In this document: in pieces, positions 51,460-63,518 of the stretch
How positions within the stretch are numbered: position 1 is the first letter of the stretch
Layout: every line of letters begins with the position of its first letter
From: Betaproteobacteria bacterium
GTDB lineage: Bacteria; Pseudomonadota; Gammaproteobacteria; Burkholderiales; Burkholderiaceae_F
Assembly: GCA_016861185.1 (NCBI GenBank)
Contig: BOKW01000002.1
Span: 62,001 to 126,000 of the forward strand
Direction: 5' to 3'
DNA: 64,000 bases
Notes under the pieces: generated by a model
Seen by the model: the letters and a program-made list of their open reading frames with translations, nothing else
Database searches by the model: none
Told to the model about the DNA's origin: nothing
Translations under genes and position numbers: made by a program

Positions 51460-52269
51460 ATGGTCCGACCCGACCCGTCGAACGAGTTCGCTCAGCGCGC
51501 GGCGCGCGTGCGCTTCGTGATGGTCGCGCCGAGCCATCCCGGCAACATCGGCGCGGCGGCGCGCGCGATCAAGACGATGGGATTCGCGCGGCTCGCCGTG
51601 GTGGCGCCGCGCGAACCCGACTTCAAGTCGCATGCCGAAGCCGTCGCCTTCGCCGCCGGTGCGGCCGACCTGCTGCAGCGGGCCACCGTGCACCCGGATC
51701 TCGTCGACGCGCTGCGCGGCGTGCACTTCGCGCTTGCGATGACCGGCTATTCGCGCGAGTTCGGTCCGCGATTCGTCGATCTGCGCGCCGCGGCCGCGGA
51801 AGCGCGGACCCTGCTCGATGCGGGCGGCGGAGTCGCTGCCGAAGTCGCGTTCGTCTTCGGCACCGAGCGCAGCGGACTGCAGAACGAGGACGTCGAACGC
51901 TGTCACGCGTGCTGCGCGATCCCGGCCGACCCGGCGCATCCGTCGCTGAATCTCGCGCAGGCGGTGCAGGTTGCGGCCTACGAATGCCGGCTCGCGCTGC
52001 ATTCGGCGGCGGTGCCGCACGATCGCTTCGCGGCCGAGCCGCCGGCGAGCGTGGAGGCGACCGAAGGCATGCTCGCGCACCTGGAGCGCGCGCTGACGGC
52101 GATCGGCTACCACGATCCCGCCGAGCCCAAGCACCTGATGGCGCGGCTGCGCCGGCTGTTCGCGCGCGCGCGGCCGACGCAGAGCGAGATCGACATCCTG
52201 CGCGGCGTGTGCGCGGCGATCGAAAGCCGCAAGGACGAGCGCCGCGGCCGCAAGCAGGGCGCGCGCTGA
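51460..52269 (+). CDS. trmJ: tRNA (cytidine/uridine-2'-O-)-methyltransferase TrmJ-like
   Basis: SPOUT-class RNA 2'-O-methyltransferase of 269 residues. The knot motifs are [20 protein letters not shown] near the N-terminus, [19 protein letters not shown] and [22 protein letters not shown]. The C-terminal TrmJ extension ([20 protein letters not shown]) distinguishes it from TrmH/TrmL. ATG 51460 gives the standard N-terminus. Target: probably nucleotide 32 of several tRNAs, by family. Confidence 0.9.
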   Translation: MVRPDPSNEFAQRAARVRFVMVAPSHPGNIGAAARAIKTMGFARLAVVAPREPDFKSHAEAVAFAAGAADLLQRATVHPDLVDALRGVHFALAMTGYSREFGPRFVDLRAAAAEARTLLDAGGGVAAEVAFVFGTERSGLQNEDVERCHACCAIPADPAHPSLNLAQAVQVAAYECRLALHSAAVPHDRFAAEPPASVEATEGMLAHLERALTAIGYHDPAEPKHLMARLRRLFARARPTQSEIDILRGVCAAIESRKDERRGRKQGAR

Positions 52270-52416
52270 AGCTGCGCGCCGGATGCGGCGCGCGCATGCG
52301 TTGCATGCGCAATCGTCGCTGGTCGGACGCGCTGCCGTGCGCGACGATCCGCGCAAGCTCCGACATGGGATTCGACCGATGAACGATCTGAGTCACGATC
52401 TGCCCGGCCGCGCCAC

Positions 52417-52422
52417 TAGAAT
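52417..52422 (+). promoter_or_regulatory. Candidate -10 element (TAGAAT) for cysE
   Basis: TAGAAT followed by CACGG, 28 bp before ATG 52451. Its position favours the shorter cysE start. Confidence 0.4.
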
Positions 52423-52450
52423 CACGGCTCGATCAGAACGAGAACTCGGC

Positions 52451-53209
52451 ATGTTGGGCCGTCTGCGCGAGGACATCGCTTGCATCCGCGACCGCGACCC
52501 GGCGGCGCGCTCGACTTGGGAGGTCGTGACCTGCTATCCGGGTCTGCACGCGCTGTGGTTTCACCGCCTCGCGCACTGGTGCTGGACGCACGGCCTGCGC
52601 TGGGCCGGGCGGTTCATCTCGCACCTTTCGCGTTGGTTCACGGGCATCGAGATTCACCCGGGCGCAGTGATCGGCCGGCGCGTGTTCATCGATCACGGCA
52701 TGGGCATCGTGATCGGCGAAACGGCCGAGGTCGGCGACGACAGCACCTTGTACCAGGGCGTCACACTCGGCGGCACGTCGCTTGCGCGCGGGGTCAAGCG
52801 GCATCCGACGCTGGGCCGGGGCGTGATCGTCGGCGCCGGCGCCAAGGTGCTCGGCGGCTTCACGGTCGGCGACGGCGCGCGCATTGGATCGAACGCCGTC
52901 GTCATCAAAGAAGTGCCGCCCGGCGCGACCGCGGTCGGCAACCCGGCTCGCATCCTGCACAAGGAAAGCGACGCGCAGCGCGAACAGGCCGCGAACCGGA
53001 TGGGCTTCTCCGCGTACGGGCTCAGCGCCGGCGGCGACGACCCGCTGGTCAAGGCGCTGCACGGTTTGATCGATCACGCCGCGCAACAGCAGCGCGAGAT
53101 CGAGCGGCTGGTCGCCGCGCTCGAACGCCACGGCATCCCGCTGCACGACGTAACCGCCGCCGCGCCCACGGTCGACCCGCAGCAGTTGAACAAGCTGGTC
53201 GACGAATAG
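52451..53209 (+). CDS. cysE: Serine O-acetyltransferase
   Basis: Acetylates serine, opening cysteine synthesis. It has 252 residues. A helical N-terminus ([20 protein letters not shown]) precedes the hexapeptide beta-helix, with [19 protein letters not shown] ([20 protein letters not shown]) and YQGVTLGGT active-site residues and [20 protein letters not shown]. An extra Gln/Glu-rich C-terminal helix is present. The ATG at 52451 gives the betaproteobacterial N-terminus; an in-frame ATG at 52379 is rejected as it precedes the -10. Confidence 0.94.
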   Translation: MLGRLREDIACIRDRDPAARSTWEVVTCYPGLHALWFHRLAHWCWTHGLRWAGRFISHLSRWFTGIEIHPGAVIGRRVFIDHGMGIVIGETAEVGDDSTLYQGVTLGGTSLARGVKRHPTLGRGVIVGAGAKVLGGFTVGDGARIGSNAVVIKEVPPGATAVGNPARILHKESDAQREQAANRMGFSAYGLSAGGDDPLVKALHGLIDHAAQQQREIERLVAALERHGIPLHDVTAAAPTVDPQQLNKLVDE

Positions 53210-53252
53210 GGCGCGGTCGCCGCCGCCAGATCCCGCGCGTTTCGGGACGGCT

Positions 53253-53678
53253 TTACTTCGTCTGCAAGCGGCTCAGGTACTCCGCGAGCGCGAGAATGCG
53301 TCCGCGCACGTACGCTTCGGGGTCGTACGGGTGATCCTGGTAGTACTCGGCGGCCCGCACCTTGTAGTCAAAGCCCCAGATCGGCATGTCGCGCGTGCCG
53401 TGCGCCTTCAGCACGTTGGTGCCGTCGATCGTCTCGTACACGCGCGCAAACGGAAACACGCCGCCGTTGCGCTTGCTGAGCACGGTCAGATCGGGGATGC
53501 GCGTGTCGAGGATGCCCGCGTACGGCCCGTCGCCTTTGCCCGTGACGCCGTGGCAGACGGCGCAGTTCGAGTCGTACTCGCGTTTGCCCAGATCGGCTTT
53601 TTGCTGCGCCATGGCCAGCACTGGCGTCGCGAGGAACGCGATCCCGGCCAGCACGGCGAGCAAGCGGGTTCTTGTCAT
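53253..53678 (-). CDS. Periplasmic class I cytochrome c
   Basis: 141 residues. The signal peptide (MTRTRLLAVLAGIAFLATPV) cleaves after a MAQQ-like site. The haem motif is CAVCH (NCAVCHGVTGKGDGPYAG), and the sixth ligand is probably Met in TRDMPIWGFDY. ATG 53678 has GGGAGGCC upstream, so the longer frame is rejected. It is probably a soluble electron carrier; its partner is unknown. The 220 bp upstream to lpxH hold no feature I can support. Confidence 0.87.
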   Translation of the reverse strand: MTRTRLLAVLAGIAFLATPVLAMAQQKADLGKREYDSNCAVCHGVTGKGDGPYAGILDTRIPDLTVLSKRNGGVFPFARVYETIDGTNVLKAHGTRDMPIWGFDYKVRAAEYYQDHPYDPEAYVRGRILALAEYLSRLQTK

Positions 53679-53898
53679 GGTTGGCCTCCCACAGTCCGGT
53701 TGTGGATCCGGCGTCGCGAAGGCCGCCCCCGGCCTCGGTTTGCGAGAGACATCCGGCAACAAGCCTTCCCGCCGGACTTCAACCTAGTTCGCGGGCGGCG
53801 CCGGCGTTTCATCCAGATCAACGAGGCGCCATTCGGTCGCCGCCGGGGCCGATGTCGTTCCGACCGGCCGGCGTCGGGCCCCGGCACGGCCGCGCGAC

Positions 53899-54705
53899 TC
53901 AGCCGTGCAGGGTCAGGATCGCCCGGCCTGCGCGCTCCAGGACCAGGTATCCGCCGCGGGTGGGCGTGGCGTCGAAGTCCCAATCCGGCAGGACCCAGCG
54001 CTCGGCGGCGCGGCCGTCGAGCGTCCAGCGGTGGACGGCCGGCCGGTGCGTGTGTCCGTGGATCATCGTCGCGAGACCGGCGGCGTGCAGCGCGGCGTCG
54101 ATCGCCTCCGGCGTGACGTCCATGATGTCCATCGGCTTCGCCTTCCTGACGGACTCGCTCGCGGCGCGCGCGGCGCCGATGAATGCCCGACGCTCGCCGA
54201 GCGATCGCGCGAGGAAGCCGCGCTGCCAGTCCGGATCCCGCACCTGCGCGCGGAAGCGCTGGTAGTCGGCATCGCGCGTGCAGTAGGTGTCGCCGTGCGC
54301 GAGCAGCACGGTGCCGTCGGGCAAGGTGGCACGGGTCGGATCGCCGAGCAGCGTGGCCCGCGCGGCTTCCGCAAAGCCGCGGCCGAGCAGCAGGTCGCGG
54401 TTGCCGTGCATCAGGAACACGGCCACCCCCTGCTCGGCGAGCGCGCGCAGCGCGTCGGCGACCGGACGGCCGATGCCGGGATCGAGATCGTCGTCGCCCG
54501 CCCAGTACTCGAACAGGTCGCCGAGGATCACCAGCTCGCTGTGCGTCGCCGCGACCTCGCGCGCGAAGCGCAGAAAACGCTCGAGCGTGGCGGGTTGTGC
54601 TTCGGAAAGGTGCAGATCCGAGATGAAGAGCGGATCGCGCAGCGCGATGGCGTCGACGTCCGCGGTCAGCGCGGGGACGGGGTCGAGCAGGGATCCGCCC
54701 GTCAC
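53899..54705 (-). CDS. lpxH: UDP-2,3-diacylglucosamine diphosphatase
   Basis: Lipid A synthesis: removes UMP to give lipid X. It has 268 residues with a calcineurin-like metal site: [31 protein letters not shown] and HGHTHRP, all in order. It starts with GTG 54705, overlapping the ppiB stop as GTGA. A large longer frame is only overlap with ppiB. Confidence 0.95.
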   Translation of the reverse strand: MTGGSLLDPVPALTADVDAIALRDPLFISDLHLSEAQPATLERFLRFAREVAATHSELVILGDLFEYWAGDDDLDPGIGRPVADALRALAEQGVAVFLMHGNRDLLLGRGFAEAARATLLGDPTRATLPDGTVLLAHGDTYCTRDADYQRFRAQVRDPDWQRGFLARSLGERRAFIGAARAASESVRKAKPMDIMDVTPEAIDAALHAAGLATMIHGHTHRPAVHRWTLDGRAAERWVLPDWDFDATPTRGGYLVLERAGRAILTLHG

Positions 54706-55199
54706 TGAGCGAGGATCTCGGCGCGCTCGATCAGGACTTCCTGCTCGGGCACGTCCTGGTGCATGCCGTAGCGGATCGTGCGCACGGCCTTGATTCTGTC
54801 GACGACGTCGGTGCCTTCGACGACCTTGCCGAACACGCAGTAGCCCCAACCCTGCACGGTCGGCGCGGTGTGATTCAGGAAGTCGTTGTCGGCGACGTTG
54901 ATGAAGAACTGCGCCGTCGCCGAATGCGGATCGGAGGTGCGCGCCATCGCGATCGTGTACTTCTCGTTGCGCAGGCCGTTGGCCGCCTCGTTTTCGATCG
55001 GCGCCTCGGTCGGCTTCTGCCGCATACCGCTCTCGAAGCCGCCGCCCTGGATCATGAAGCCGTTGATCACGCGATGGAACAGCGTCTTGTCGTAGTGGCC
55101 GCTCCTCACGTAGCGGAGGAAGTTCTCGACCGTCTTCGGCGCCTTGGCCGCGTTCAGTTCAAGCGTGATGGCGCCGAAGCTGGTGTGCAGGCGGACCAT
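54702..55199 (-). CDS. ppiB: Cytoplasmic cyclophilin-type peptidyl-prolyl isomerase
   Basis: 165 residues without a signal peptide. The cyclophilin core includes [19 protein letters not shown], the catalytic Arg and Gln region [17 protein letters not shown], and a [12 protein letters not shown] strand. It shares the block [15 protein letters not shown] with the adjacent secreted cyclophilin. Coupled to lpxH. Confidence 0.94.
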   Translation of the reverse strand: MVRLHTSFGAITLELNAAKAPKTVENFLRYVRSGHYDKTLFHRVINGFMIQGGGFESGMRQKPTEAPIENEAANGLRNEKYTIAMARTSDPHSATAQFFINVADNDFLNHTAPTVQGWGYCVFGKVVEGTDVVDRIKAVRTIRYGMHQDVPEQEVLIERAEILAQ

Positions 55200-55220
55200 G
55201 GCTTCTCCGGGGATGAATGT

Positions 55221-55799
55221 TCACTGCGCGATCCGCGCGGCGCGGATCAGCACGGGCTTGGCCGGCACGTTCTGGTGCCCGCCGGCGGAGGTCGTCGGCA
55301 CGACGCGGATCTTGTCGACGACCTCCATACCCGCGACCACCTTGCCGAACACGGCGTAACCGTTGCCGTCGGGGTTCGGGTAGTCGAGCCGCGGGTTGTC
55401 GACGACGTTGATGAAGAACTGCGAGGTCGCCGAATCGGGCACGCTGGTGCGCGCCATTGCGATCGTCCCGCGTTCGTTCTTCAGCCCGTTTTTGCTCTCG
55501 AGCGGGATCGGCGCCTTGGTCGGCTTCTGCTTCATGTCGGGCGTGAAGCCGCCGCCCTGGATCATGAAGCCGTCGATCACGCGGTGGAAGATCGTGCCGT
55601 CGTAGTGGCCGCTTTTCACATAGGCGAGGAAGTTCTCGACGGTCTTCGGCGCCTTGGCGGCGTTCAGCTCGACGGTGATGTCGCCTTCCGACGTCGACAG
55701 CACGACGCGCGGTGCGGCGGGTTGCGCGCCGCCGTCGACGCCGGCCACGGCCAGCAGCGGGCCGAAGGCGAGCGCGAGGATGCGGGTCAAGGGGTTCAT
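55221..55799 (-). CDS. ppiA: Periplasmic cyclophilin-type peptidyl-prolyl isomerase
   Basis: 192 residues. The N-terminal signal peptide ([20 protein letters not shown]) marks the periplasmic form. Core motifs are [19 protein letters not shown] and [17 protein letters not shown], then [29 protein letters not shown] precedes ATG 55799. It is 21 bp upstream of ppiB. Confidence 0.94.
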   Translation of the reverse strand: MNPLTRILALAFGPLLAVAGVDGGAQPAAPRVVLSTSEGDITVELNAAKAPKTVENFLAYVKSGHYDGTIFHRVIDGFMIQGGGFTPDMKQKPTKAPIPLESKNGLKNERGTIAMARTSVPDSATSQFFINVVDNPRLDYPNPDGNGYAVFGKVVAGMEVVDKIRVVPTTSAGGHQNVPAKPVLIRAARIAQ

Positions 55800-55822
55800 C
55801 GGGGCTCCTTCGTCGGTGGGTT

Positions 55823-56365
55823 TCAGCGCGCCGCGCGCAGCCTGGTGCCGATCTCGCGCGCGAGCGCGAGTTTGCGCGCGAGCGACGCGTCGTTCGGCGC
55901 GAGCTTCGCGCCGCGCTGGTAGGCGTCGGCAGCCAGCGCGATGTGCAGGTCGCCGAGGTTTTCGTAGGCGGTCAGGTAGTTCGGCTGCGCGTCGATCGCC
56001 TGCTGCAGCAGCGAGCGTGCCTGCTCGTAGCGGCCCTGCGCGGCGAGCAGCACGGCGAGGTTGTTGTACGGCTCGGGCAGCTCGGGGAAGTCCCGCATCA
56101 GCGACTCGAAGACTGCGATCGCTTCGGCCGGCTTGCCCTGGTCGGCGAGGATCACGCCGCGCAGGAAACGCACCTGCGCGTCGCGCGGCGACTTGGCGAG
56201 AAACGCGTCGGCGCGCGCGAGCGCCGCGTCGAGCTGCTTCTCGCGCACGAGCCGCGCGATCTCCTCGCGTTCGCTCGGCGGCGCCGCTGTCGTCGGCGCC
56301 TGCGCCGCGGCGGTGCCGCCGAAGGCGAACAGCCAGACGGCGATCAGAAGTGCGCGCAGCGGCAT
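55823..56365 (-). CDS. Tetratricopeptide-repeat periplasmic protein
   Basis: 180 residues. The signal peptide ([20 protein letters not shown]) is followed by about three TPR units (for example [60 protein letters not shown]). ATG 56365 is chosen as the start of the signal peptide. It probably scaffolds protein contacts in the envelope; its link to the cyclophilins is positional. Confidence 0.87.
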   Translation of the reverse strand: MPLRALLIAVWLFAFGGTAAAQAPTTAAPPSEREEIARLVREKQLDAALARADAFLAKSPRDAQVRFLRGVILADQGKPAEAIAVFESLMRDFPELPEPYNNLAVLLAAQGRYEQARSLLQQAIDAQPNYLTAYENLGDLHIALAADAYQRGAKLAPNDASLARKLALAREIGTRLRAAR

Positions 56366-56404
56366 GCGAGGTGGGATGGGAGATGTCGCGCGGACGCGAT
56401 TGGA

Positions 56405-56410
56405 TATACT
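56405..56410 (+). promoter_or_regulatory. Candidate -10 element (TATACT) for cysS
   Basis: TATACT followed by CGCCGG, about 150 bp before the cysS ATG, in the divergent gap with the TPR gene. Confidence 0.35.
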
Positions 56411-56559
56411 CGCCGGCGATTCTAACGCCGCCCCTCCCGCACTCCGATCGACGATGCCGAACCGGCGCTGTTGACCTCCCGTCATCGCTTCTTCGCTGCG
56501 CCGATCCATCGCGCGCTGCCCGCGCGGCAGCGCCCCCGCCGACGATCCGGGATCCCCTC

Positions 56560-57981
<1,422 letters not shown>

Positions 57982-57998
57982 CGCGCGTGAGAACGATG

Positions 57999-58069
57999 TG
58001 TTCACCACAGAGACACAGAGAGCACAGAGAGCTGCCTCGTGGTTTTCTCGGTGTCTCGGTGGTTGAACC
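57999..58069. repeat. Dispersed palindromic repeat, copy B (CACAGAGACACAGAG type)
   Basis: The left arm TTCACCACAGAGACACAGAG (from 58000) pairs imperfectly with the right arm ending GTGTCTCGGTGGTTGAACC. It is the same family as 35069-35154. It lies between cysS and the glycosylase gene. Confidence 0.75.
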
Positions 58070-58084
58070 CCGGCCGTTCGACCG

Positions 58085-58726
58085 ATGACGCAGCCGAGCT
58101 ACTGGCCGAAAGCCAAACGCGCGCTGGCGAGCGCCGATCCGACGCTCGCGCGGATCATCCGGCGGCATCCGCGCGTCGCGCTCGTCTCGCGCGGCGATGC
58201 GTTCGCCACGCTCGCGCGCTCGATCGTCGGCCAGCAGATTTCGGTGAAGGCGGCCGATGCGGTGTGGGGCCGGCTCGCGAAGGCCTGCGAGACGCTGACG
58301 CCACGCGCCGTGCTGCGCAGGCGCGCGACGACCTTGCGCGCGTGCGGGCTGTCGGATCGCAAGGTCGAATACCTGCGCGACCTGGCCGAGCACTTCGCGA
58401 CCGGCCGCGTCGATCCGCGCACGCTCGAGTCGATGGACGACGAGGAAGTGATCGAGTGCCTGACGGACATCCGCGGCATCGGTCGCTGGACAGCCGAGAT
58501 GTTTTTGATCTTTAATCTGCTGCGCCCGAACGTGCTGCCGCTCGACGACCTCGGACTGCTGAAGGCGATCAGCCTGCACTATCTGGACGGCGAATCGACG
58601 CAGGCGCTGCTCAAGCGCGAGGGGAGGGCACGGATCGAGCGGCTGGCGGCGTCCTGGGCGCCGTGGCGCAGTGTCGCGACGTGGTATCTCTGGCGCAGCC
58701 TCGATCCGGTTCCGGTGGAGTACTGA
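58085..58726 (+). CDS. DNA-3-methyladenine glycosylase, AlkA/HhH-GPD family
   Basis: Base-excision repair enzyme of 213 residues. The core contains [20 protein letters not shown], the helix-hairpin-helix [20 protein letters not shown] and the catalytic aspartate in [13 protein letters not shown], followed by [14 protein letters not shown]. It lacks the N-terminal domain of E. coli AlkA, like other short bacterial members. The stop overlaps the accA start (TGATG). Confidence 0.91.
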   Translation: MTQPSYWPKAKRALASADPTLARIIRRHPRVALVSRGDAFATLARSIVGQQISVKAADAVWGRLAKACETLTPRAVLRRRATTLRACGLSDRKVEYLRDLAEHFATGRVDPRTLESMDDEEVIECLTDIRGIGRWTAEMFLIFNLLRPNVLPLDDLGLLKAISLHYLDGESTQALLKREGRARIERLAASWAPWRSVATWYLWRSLDPVPVEY

Positions 58727-59700
58727 TGTCAAAGACGACTTTTCTGGACTTCGAGCAGCCGATCGCAGAACTCGAGACGAAGATCGAGGAACTGCGCTTC
58801 GTGCAGGACGACTCTGCGGTCGACATCTCCGAGGAGATCGAGCGGCTGCAGAAGAAGAGCCAGGCGCTGCTGAAGGACATCTACGCGAAGCTCACGCCCT
58901 GGCAGGTCGCACAGCTCGCGCGCCATCCGCAGCGGCCTTACACGCTCGACTACGTCAACGACATCTTCACCGACTTCCACGAGTTGCACGGCGACCGCGC
59001 GTTCGCCGACGACCTGTCGATCGTCGGCGGGCTGGCGCGCTTCAACGGCCAGCCGGTGATGGTGCTGGGCCACCAGAAGGGTCGCGACACCAAGGAGCGC
59101 ACGCTGCGCAACTTCGGCATGAGCAAGCCCGAGGGCTATCGCAAGGCGATGCGGCTGATGAGGCTCGCGGAGAAATTCGGCCTGCCGATCTTCACTTTCG
59201 TCGACACGCCGGGCGCGTACCCGGGCATCGACGCCGAGGAGCGCGGGCAGTCGGAGGCAATTGGCCACAACCTGTACGTGATGTCGCAACTGAAGGTGCC
59301 GATCATCTCGACGATCATCGGCGAAGGCGGCTCGGGCGGCGCGCTGGCGATCGCGGTGGCCGACCACGTGCTGATGCTGCAGTATGCGACGTACTCGGTG
59401 ATTTCGCCCGAGGGCTGCGCGTCGATCCTGTGGAAGAGCGCGACGAAGGCACCCGAGGCGGCCGAGGCGCTCGGCCTCACCGCGCACCGGCTCAAGGCGC
59501 TCGGCCTGATCGACAAGATCGTCTCCGAGCCGCTCGGCGGCGCGCACCGCGATCCCAAGCAGATGTCGGCGCTGCTCAAGCGCGCGCTCGGCGACAGCCT
59601 GCGTCAGTTCCAGGGCATGAAGACCAAGGAGCTGCTCGCCGCGCGCCATACCCGTCTGCTGGGCTATGGCAAGTTCAAGGAAACGATCCCCGAAAGCTGA
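58726..59700 (+). CDS. accA: Acetyl-CoA carboxylase carboxyltransferase subunit alpha
   Basis: Carboxyltransferase half that makes malonyl-CoA for fatty acid synthesis; 324 residues. Visible landmarks are [20 protein letters not shown] at the start, [31 protein letters not shown] and [15 protein letters not shown] 58726 overlaps the glycosylase stop by one base. tilS begins inside its 3' end. Confidence 0.97.
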   Translation: MSKTTFLDFEQPIAELETKIEELRFVQDDSAVDISEEIERLQKKSQALLKDIYAKLTPWQVAQLARHPQRPYTLDYVNDIFTDFHELHGDRAFADDLSIVGGLARFNGQPVMVLGHQKGRDTKERTLRNFGMSKPEGYRKAMRLMRLAEKFGLPIFTFVDTPGAYPGIDAEERGQSEAIGHNLYVMSQLKVPIISTIIGEGGSGGALAIAVADHVLMLQYATYSVISPEGCASILWKSATKAPEAAEALGLTAHRLKALGLIDKIVSEPLGGAHRDPKQMSALLKRALGDSLRQFQGMKTKELLAARHTRLLGYGKFKETIPES

Positions 59701-61108
59701 TCCGCTCGAGCAGGAACTGCTCGATGTGCTGCGCGGCGCGCTCGCCGCGCAGCGCGCGGATGCGACCCTTCGGCGGGCTCAGGGCGCAGCTCGGCGTGAC
59801 GGCCCGCTCGTGATCGCCTACAGCGGCGGGCGTGATTCGACCGTGCTGCTGGATCTCGCACGCCGCCTGCGCGACGCGCGTGCGCCGGGCTGGCGCAAGC
59901 TGCTCGCGGTGCAGGTGCACCACGGCCTGCTGCCGCAGGCCGACGACTGGGCCGCGCACTGCGAGCGGGTGTGCGGACAGTGGGACATTCCGATCGACGT
60001 GCGACGGGCGAGCGTCGCGCGCGGCCACCGCGGCATCGAGGCGGCCGCACGCGATGCGCGCTACGCAGCGCTGGCCGCCGCGGCGCGCGAGCACGGCGCG
60101 TGTTTCGTGTTGACGGCGCATCATCTGGACGATCGCATCGAGACCTTCCTGCTGCAGTGGCTGCGCGGCGCCGGCGTCGACGGGCTGGCGGCCATGCCGG
60201 CGAGCCGCGCGTTCGGGGCGGGGCTTACGCTGCTGCGGCCGCTGCTGGACGTGCCGCGCGAGGCGATCGACCGCTACGCGCGCGCGCGCGAGCTTCCCTT
60301 CGTCGAAGATCCGAGCAATGCCGACACGCGGCTCGCTCGCAACGCGCTGCGCGCCCGCGTGCTGCCGGAATTGGAAACGATCCGCGGCGGCTTCCGGCGC
60401 GCGGCGGCGCGCTCGATCGACCTCGTCGCCGACGCGGCCGAAGCGCTGCGCGAGCTCGGCGTGGCCGACCTCGAGGCCTGCGCCGACGGCGCACCGAGCG
60501 GGATGCTGCGGCTCGACCGGCTCGCCGCGCTCGCACCCGCGCGCCGCGCGCTCGTGGTGCGCGAGTGGCTGGCCGCGGCGGGGCTCGAAGCGCCGTCGCG
60601 CGCGCGGCTCGGCGAGATCGTCGATCAGGCGCTCACCGCGCGCGGCGACGCGCGGCTGCTGATCCGCATCGCCGATCAGGAAGTGCGCCGGCATCGCGGC
60701 CTGTTGCTGCTGCGGCGGGCGACCGCGGCGCCGCGCCGCCACGTGCCGATCCGCTGGCAGGGCGAACGGGAGATCGTGCTGCCCGAGTGGGGCGGCGTGC
60801 TGCGCTTCGAGCCGACCAGCGAAGAAGGGTTCGACGCCGACTGGCTGCGCGCCGCGCCGCTCGAAGTGCGCGGCCGCGGCGGCGGCGAGCGCTTCAAACC
60901 GCATCCGACGCGGCCTTCCAAGACGCTGAAGCGGCTGTTCCAGGATGCCGGCGTGGCCGAGTTCGAGCGCGCGTCGCTTCCGCTCGTGTGGCGCGGCGAC
61001 GACTTGATCTATGTCGCGGGACTCGGCCCGGATGTGCGGATGATCGACACGGGCGGCGAACGCGTGCGCCTCGACTGGCGGCCCGACGCCACGCTGCTGG
61101 GGGACTGA
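59666..61108 (+). CDS. tilS: tRNA(Ile)-lysidine synthase
   Basis: Modifies the CAU anticodon of tRNA-Ile to lysidine; 480 residues. The PP-loop SGGRDS (53-58) is in [18 protein letters not shown], followed by VHHGLL and [20 protein letters not shown]. The C-terminal TilS domain includes [20 protein letters not shown]. The start overlaps accA by 35 bp, a common arrangement; a start further downstream would cut into the PP-loop domain only after residue 45. Confidence 0.94.
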   Translation: MASSRKRSPKADPLEQELLDVLRGALAAQRADATLRRAQGAARRDGPLVIAYSGGRDSTVLLDLARRLRDARAPGWRKLLAVQVHHGLLPQADDWAAHCERVCGQWDIPIDVRRASVARGHRGIEAAARDARYAALAAAAREHGACFVLTAHHLDDRIETFLLQWLRGAGVDGLAAMPASRAFGAGLTLLRPLLDVPREAIDRYARARELPFVEDPSNADTRLARNALRARVLPELETIRGGFRRAAARSIDLVADAAEALRELGVADLEACADGAPSGMLRLDRLAALAPARRALVVREWLAAAGLEAPSRARLGEIVDQALTARGDARLLIRIADQEVRRHRGLLLLRRATAAPRRHVPIRWQGEREIVLPEWGGVLRFEPTSEEGFDADWLRAAPLEVRGRGGGERFKPHPTRPSKTLKRLFQDAGVAEFERASLPLVWRGDDLIYVAGLGPDVRMIDTGGERVRLDWRPDATLLGD

Positions 61109-61140
61109 GCCGGCAAGCCGGTCGGCGTCGGTGCCGGCCC

Positions 61141-61146
61141 TATAAT
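61141..61146 (+). promoter_or_regulatory. Candidate -10 element (TATAAT) for lysC
   Basis: A perfect TATAAT followed by CCGCCGC, 45 bp before ATG 61192. No clear -35. Confidence 0.5.
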
Positions 61147-61191
61147 CCGCCGCTTTTCGCCGCACCCGATTACGGCAATCACGCAAGCATC

Positions 61192-62448
61192 ATGGCGCTC
61201 ATCGTTCACAAGTACGGCGGCACGTCGGTCGGCTCGGTCGAGCGGATCAAGAACGTCGCGCGGCGCATCGCCAAGTGGCAACGCGCCGGCCACCGGCTCG
61301 TCGTCGTCGTCTCCGCGATGAGCGGCGAGACGAATCGGCTGATCGCGCTCGCCAAGGAGATCCAGCCGAACCCGGATCCGCGCGAGTTGGACGTCGTCGC
61401 CTCCACCGGCGAGCAGGTCACGATCGGGCTGCTGGCGATGGCGCTGAAGGAAATCGGCCTGAAGGCCAAGAGCTACACCGGCCCGCAGGTTCACGTGCTG
61501 ACCGACAGCGCGTTCACGAAGGCGCGCATCATCGACATCGACGAGAAGAAGATCCGCGCCGATCTCGATTCGGGGCACGTCGTCGTCGTCGCGGGCTTCC
61601 AGGGCGTGGACGAGCACGGCAACATCACCACGCTCGGCCGCGGCGGCTCGGACACGTCGGCCGTCGCGCTCGCCGCAGCGCTGCGCGCCGACGAGTGCCT
61701 GATCTACACCGACGTCGACGGCGTCTACACGACCGATCCGCGCATCGTGCCCGAGGCGCGTCGGCTGCACACGATCACCTTCGAGGAGATGCTCGAGATG
61801 GCGAGCCTCGGCTCGAAGGTGCTGCAGATCCGCTCGGTCGAATTCGCCGGCAAGTACAAGGTGCCGCTGCGCGTGCTGTCGAGCCTGACCGACCCCGACA
61901 TGCCGCTCGCCGAGGAAGCGAACTCGGGCACGCTGATCACGTTCGAGGAAGACACGAAGATGGAAAAGGCCGTCATTTCCGGCGTCGCGTTCTCGCGCGA
62001 CGAGGCGAAGATCACGTTGACGCGCGTGCCCGACCGTCCCGGTATCGCCTACCAGATCCTGGGGCAGATCGCCGAAGCGAACATCGACGTCGACATGATC
62101 GTGCAGAACATCAGCGTCGACGGCATGACCGACTTTTCGTTCACCGTCCACCGCAACGAGTACGCCAAGGCGATGGACGTGCTCGCCGCGAAGGTCAAGA
62201 CGCACGTCGGCGCGAAGGAGATCGTCGGCGACCCGAAGATCGCCAAGGTGTCGGTCGTGGGCATCGGCATGCGCTCGCACGTCGGCATCGCCAGCCTGAT
62301 GTTCCGCACGCTCGCCGAGGAAGGCATCAACATCCAGATGATCTCCACCAGCGAGATCAAGATTTCGGTCGTCGTCGAAGACAAGTACCTCGAACTCGCG
62401 GTCCGCGCGCTGCACAAGGCCTTCGGCCTCGAGCAGGAAACGGCCTGA
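61192..62448 (+). CDS. lysC: Aspartate kinase
   Basis: First step of the aspartate pathway (lysine, threonine, methionine); 418 residues. The kinase motif [17 protein letters not shown] begins the protein. [13 protein letters not shown] and [17 protein letters not shown] follow, then two ACT domains ([20 protein letters not shown] and [20 protein letters not shown]) that bind lysine and/or threonine for feedback. It supplies substrate for DapA in this window. Confidence 0.97.
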   Translation: MALIVHKYGGTSVGSVERIKNVARRIAKWQRAGHRLVVVVSAMSGETNRLIALAKEIQPNPDPRELDVVASTGEQVTIGLLAMALKEIGLKAKSYTGPQVHVLTDSAFTKARIIDIDEKKIRADLDSGHVVVVAGFQGVDEHGNITTLGRGGSDTSAVALAAALRADECLIYTDVDGVYTTDPRIVPEARRLHTITFEEMLEMASLGSKVLQIRSVEFAGKYKVPLRVLSSLTDPDMPLAEEANSGTLITFEEDTKMEKAVISGVAFSRDEAKITLTRVPDRPGIAYQILGQIAEANIDVDMIVQNISVDGMTDFSFTVHRNEYAKAMDVLAAKVKTHVGAKEIVGDPKIAKVSVVGIGMRSHVGIASLMFRTLAEEGINIQMISTSEIKISVVVEDKYLELAVRALHKAFGLEQETA

Positions 62449-62463
62449 CTCTCCGTCGATTCG

Positions 62464-62492
62464 TTGCCCGATCGATGCGTGCGGACTAAACT
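62464..62492 (+). promoter_or_regulatory. Candidate promoter of the tRNA-Ser gene
   Basis: TTGCCC (62464-62469), a 17-bp spacer and TAAACT (62487-62492), 64 bp upstream of the mature tRNA 5' end. Confidence 0.45.
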
Positions 62493-62556
62493 GCGCTGCC
62501 TGCGCGATTCGCGAGCCATCCGTCCGTCGGGTTGCGAAGTGAGTTGTATCGAGTTT

Positions 62557-62650
62557 GGAGACGTGGCCGAGAGGTCGAAGGCACTCCCCTGCTAAGGGAG
62601 CATGCGGGCAAAAACCTGCATCGACGGTTCGAATCCGTCCGTCTCCGCCA
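62557..62650 (+). tRNA. tRNA-Ser (anticodon GCU)
   Basis: 94 bases including the encoded CCA. The acceptor stem GGAGACG pairs with CGTCTCC; the anticodon stem is CTCCC/GGGAG with loop CT-GCT-AA (anticodon at 62591-62593). The long variable arm of a class II tRNA is present, and the T arm is GACGG-TTCGAAT-CCGTC. It reads AGC and AGU codons. Confidence 0.97.
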
Positions 62651-62745
62651 GTTCGCAAAGCCGCCGCAGGCCGGCTTTGCTCATCATCGCGAGTCGACTC
62701 CGCGCTCGGACGCAGAGCGCGCCGCTCGAAGCGGCGGCCTTCATG

Positions 62746-62751
62746 TACAAT
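62746..62751 (+). promoter_or_regulatory. Candidate -10 element (TACAAT) for tRNA-Arg
   Basis: TACAAT followed by CCGCCGC, ten bases upstream of the mature tRNA start. No -35 consensus. Confidence 0.45.
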
Positions 62752-62761
62752 CCGCCGCCTC

Positions 62762-62838
62762 GCGCCCGTAGCTCAGTTGGATAGAGTACTTGGCTACGAA
62801 CCAAGGGGTCGTGGGTTCGAATCCTGCCGGGCGCGCCA
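62762..62838 (+). tRNA. tRNA-Arg (anticodon ACG)
   Basis: 77 bases with encoded CCA. The acceptor stem GCGCCCG pairs with CGGGCGC. The anticodon stem is CTTGG/CCAAG with loop CT-ACG-AA (anticodon 62796-62798; A34 becomes inosine). The D arm GCTCAGTTGGATAGAGT and T arm GTGGGTTCGAATCCTGC are standard. It reads CGN-type arginine codons. Confidence 0.97.
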
Positions 62839-62844
62839 AACTCC

Positions 62845-62881
62845 AAGACAGAGCCCCGCCTTGCGCGGGGCTCTGTCTTTT
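62845..62881 (+). terminator. Rho-independent terminator after tRNA-Arg
   Basis: AAGACAGAGCCCCGC (62845-62859), a five-base loop, GCGGGGCTCTGTCTT (62865-62879), then TT. It is a perfect 15-bp stem seven bases after the tRNA. It also lies just downstream of the convergent VOC gene and may serve both. Confidence 0.9.
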
Positions 62882-62894
62882 CCGCGCGATGCAT

Positions 62895-63317
62895 CTACAG
62901 CGGCAGCAACTCGCCGTTGACGATCCAGGGCGTGCCGAACCTGTCGACCAACATGCCCCACGCCTTGGCCCAGAACGCGGGTTGCATGGGCATGGTCACC
63001 TGGCCGCCCGCGGCCAGCGCGTCGAAGACCCGCCGTGCTTCTGCGACCGTGTCGTAGTTGAGGGTCAGCGAAACGCCTTTGATGCCCTGGTAGGGCACAT
63101 GCGCCGGTGCGTCGCCGGCGAAGAGTATTCCGCCGCCGGGCAGAGCGAGCCGCGCGTGCAGGATTCGATGCGCGTGCTCCTTCGGAATCTGCGCCGCCAT
63201 CGGCGAGTCGGCCCCGCTCATCAGTATTTCCAGTTTCCCGCCAAGCGCGCGTTCGTAGAAGCGCATGGCCTCGGCGCAGTTGCCGTCGAAGGCGAGATAG
63301 GCGATCGGGTGTGGCAT
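62895..63317 (-). CDS. VOC/PhnB-like (glyoxalase-fold) protein
   Basis: 140 residues. PIAYLAFDGNCAEAMRFYER and GKLEILMSGADSPMAAQIPK are typical of the PhnB/3-demethylubiquinone-like VOC group. WGMLVDRFGTPWIVNGEL closes the fold. Relatives lack a proven common reaction. ATG 63317 is preceded by AAAGGAATTGCC. The 201 bp upstream contain no feature I can support. Confidence 0.87.
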   Translation of the reverse strand: MPHPIAYLAFDGNCAEAMRFYERALGGKLEILMSGADSPMAAQIPKEHAHRILHARLALPGGGILFAGDAPAHVPYQGIKGVSLTLNYDTVAEARRVFDALAAGGQVTMPMQPAFWAKAWGMLVDRFGTPWIVNGELLPL

Positions 63318-63518
63318 GGCAATTCCTTTCGTGTCGTGTGCGTTGCTGATCGGACCATCTGTCGGGGCTTCGGAAGATCGCGCGGATGCCAGGGCCTGGC
63401 ACCCTTCGGGGCGTCTTTCCTGATCCGTAGTCGATCGGCGCGCCGCGCGATCGACATCGCCGTCCGCGGTTGCGGCCTCGCCACTGCGGCCAGCAGACTT
63501 GCGGCACGAAAGGGCGCT

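Noticed and set aside
62845..62881. Hairpin after tRNA-Arg as an attachment site for an integrated element
   Set aside because: It is a standard terminator, the tRNA 3' end is not repeated nearby, and no integrase is present in the window.
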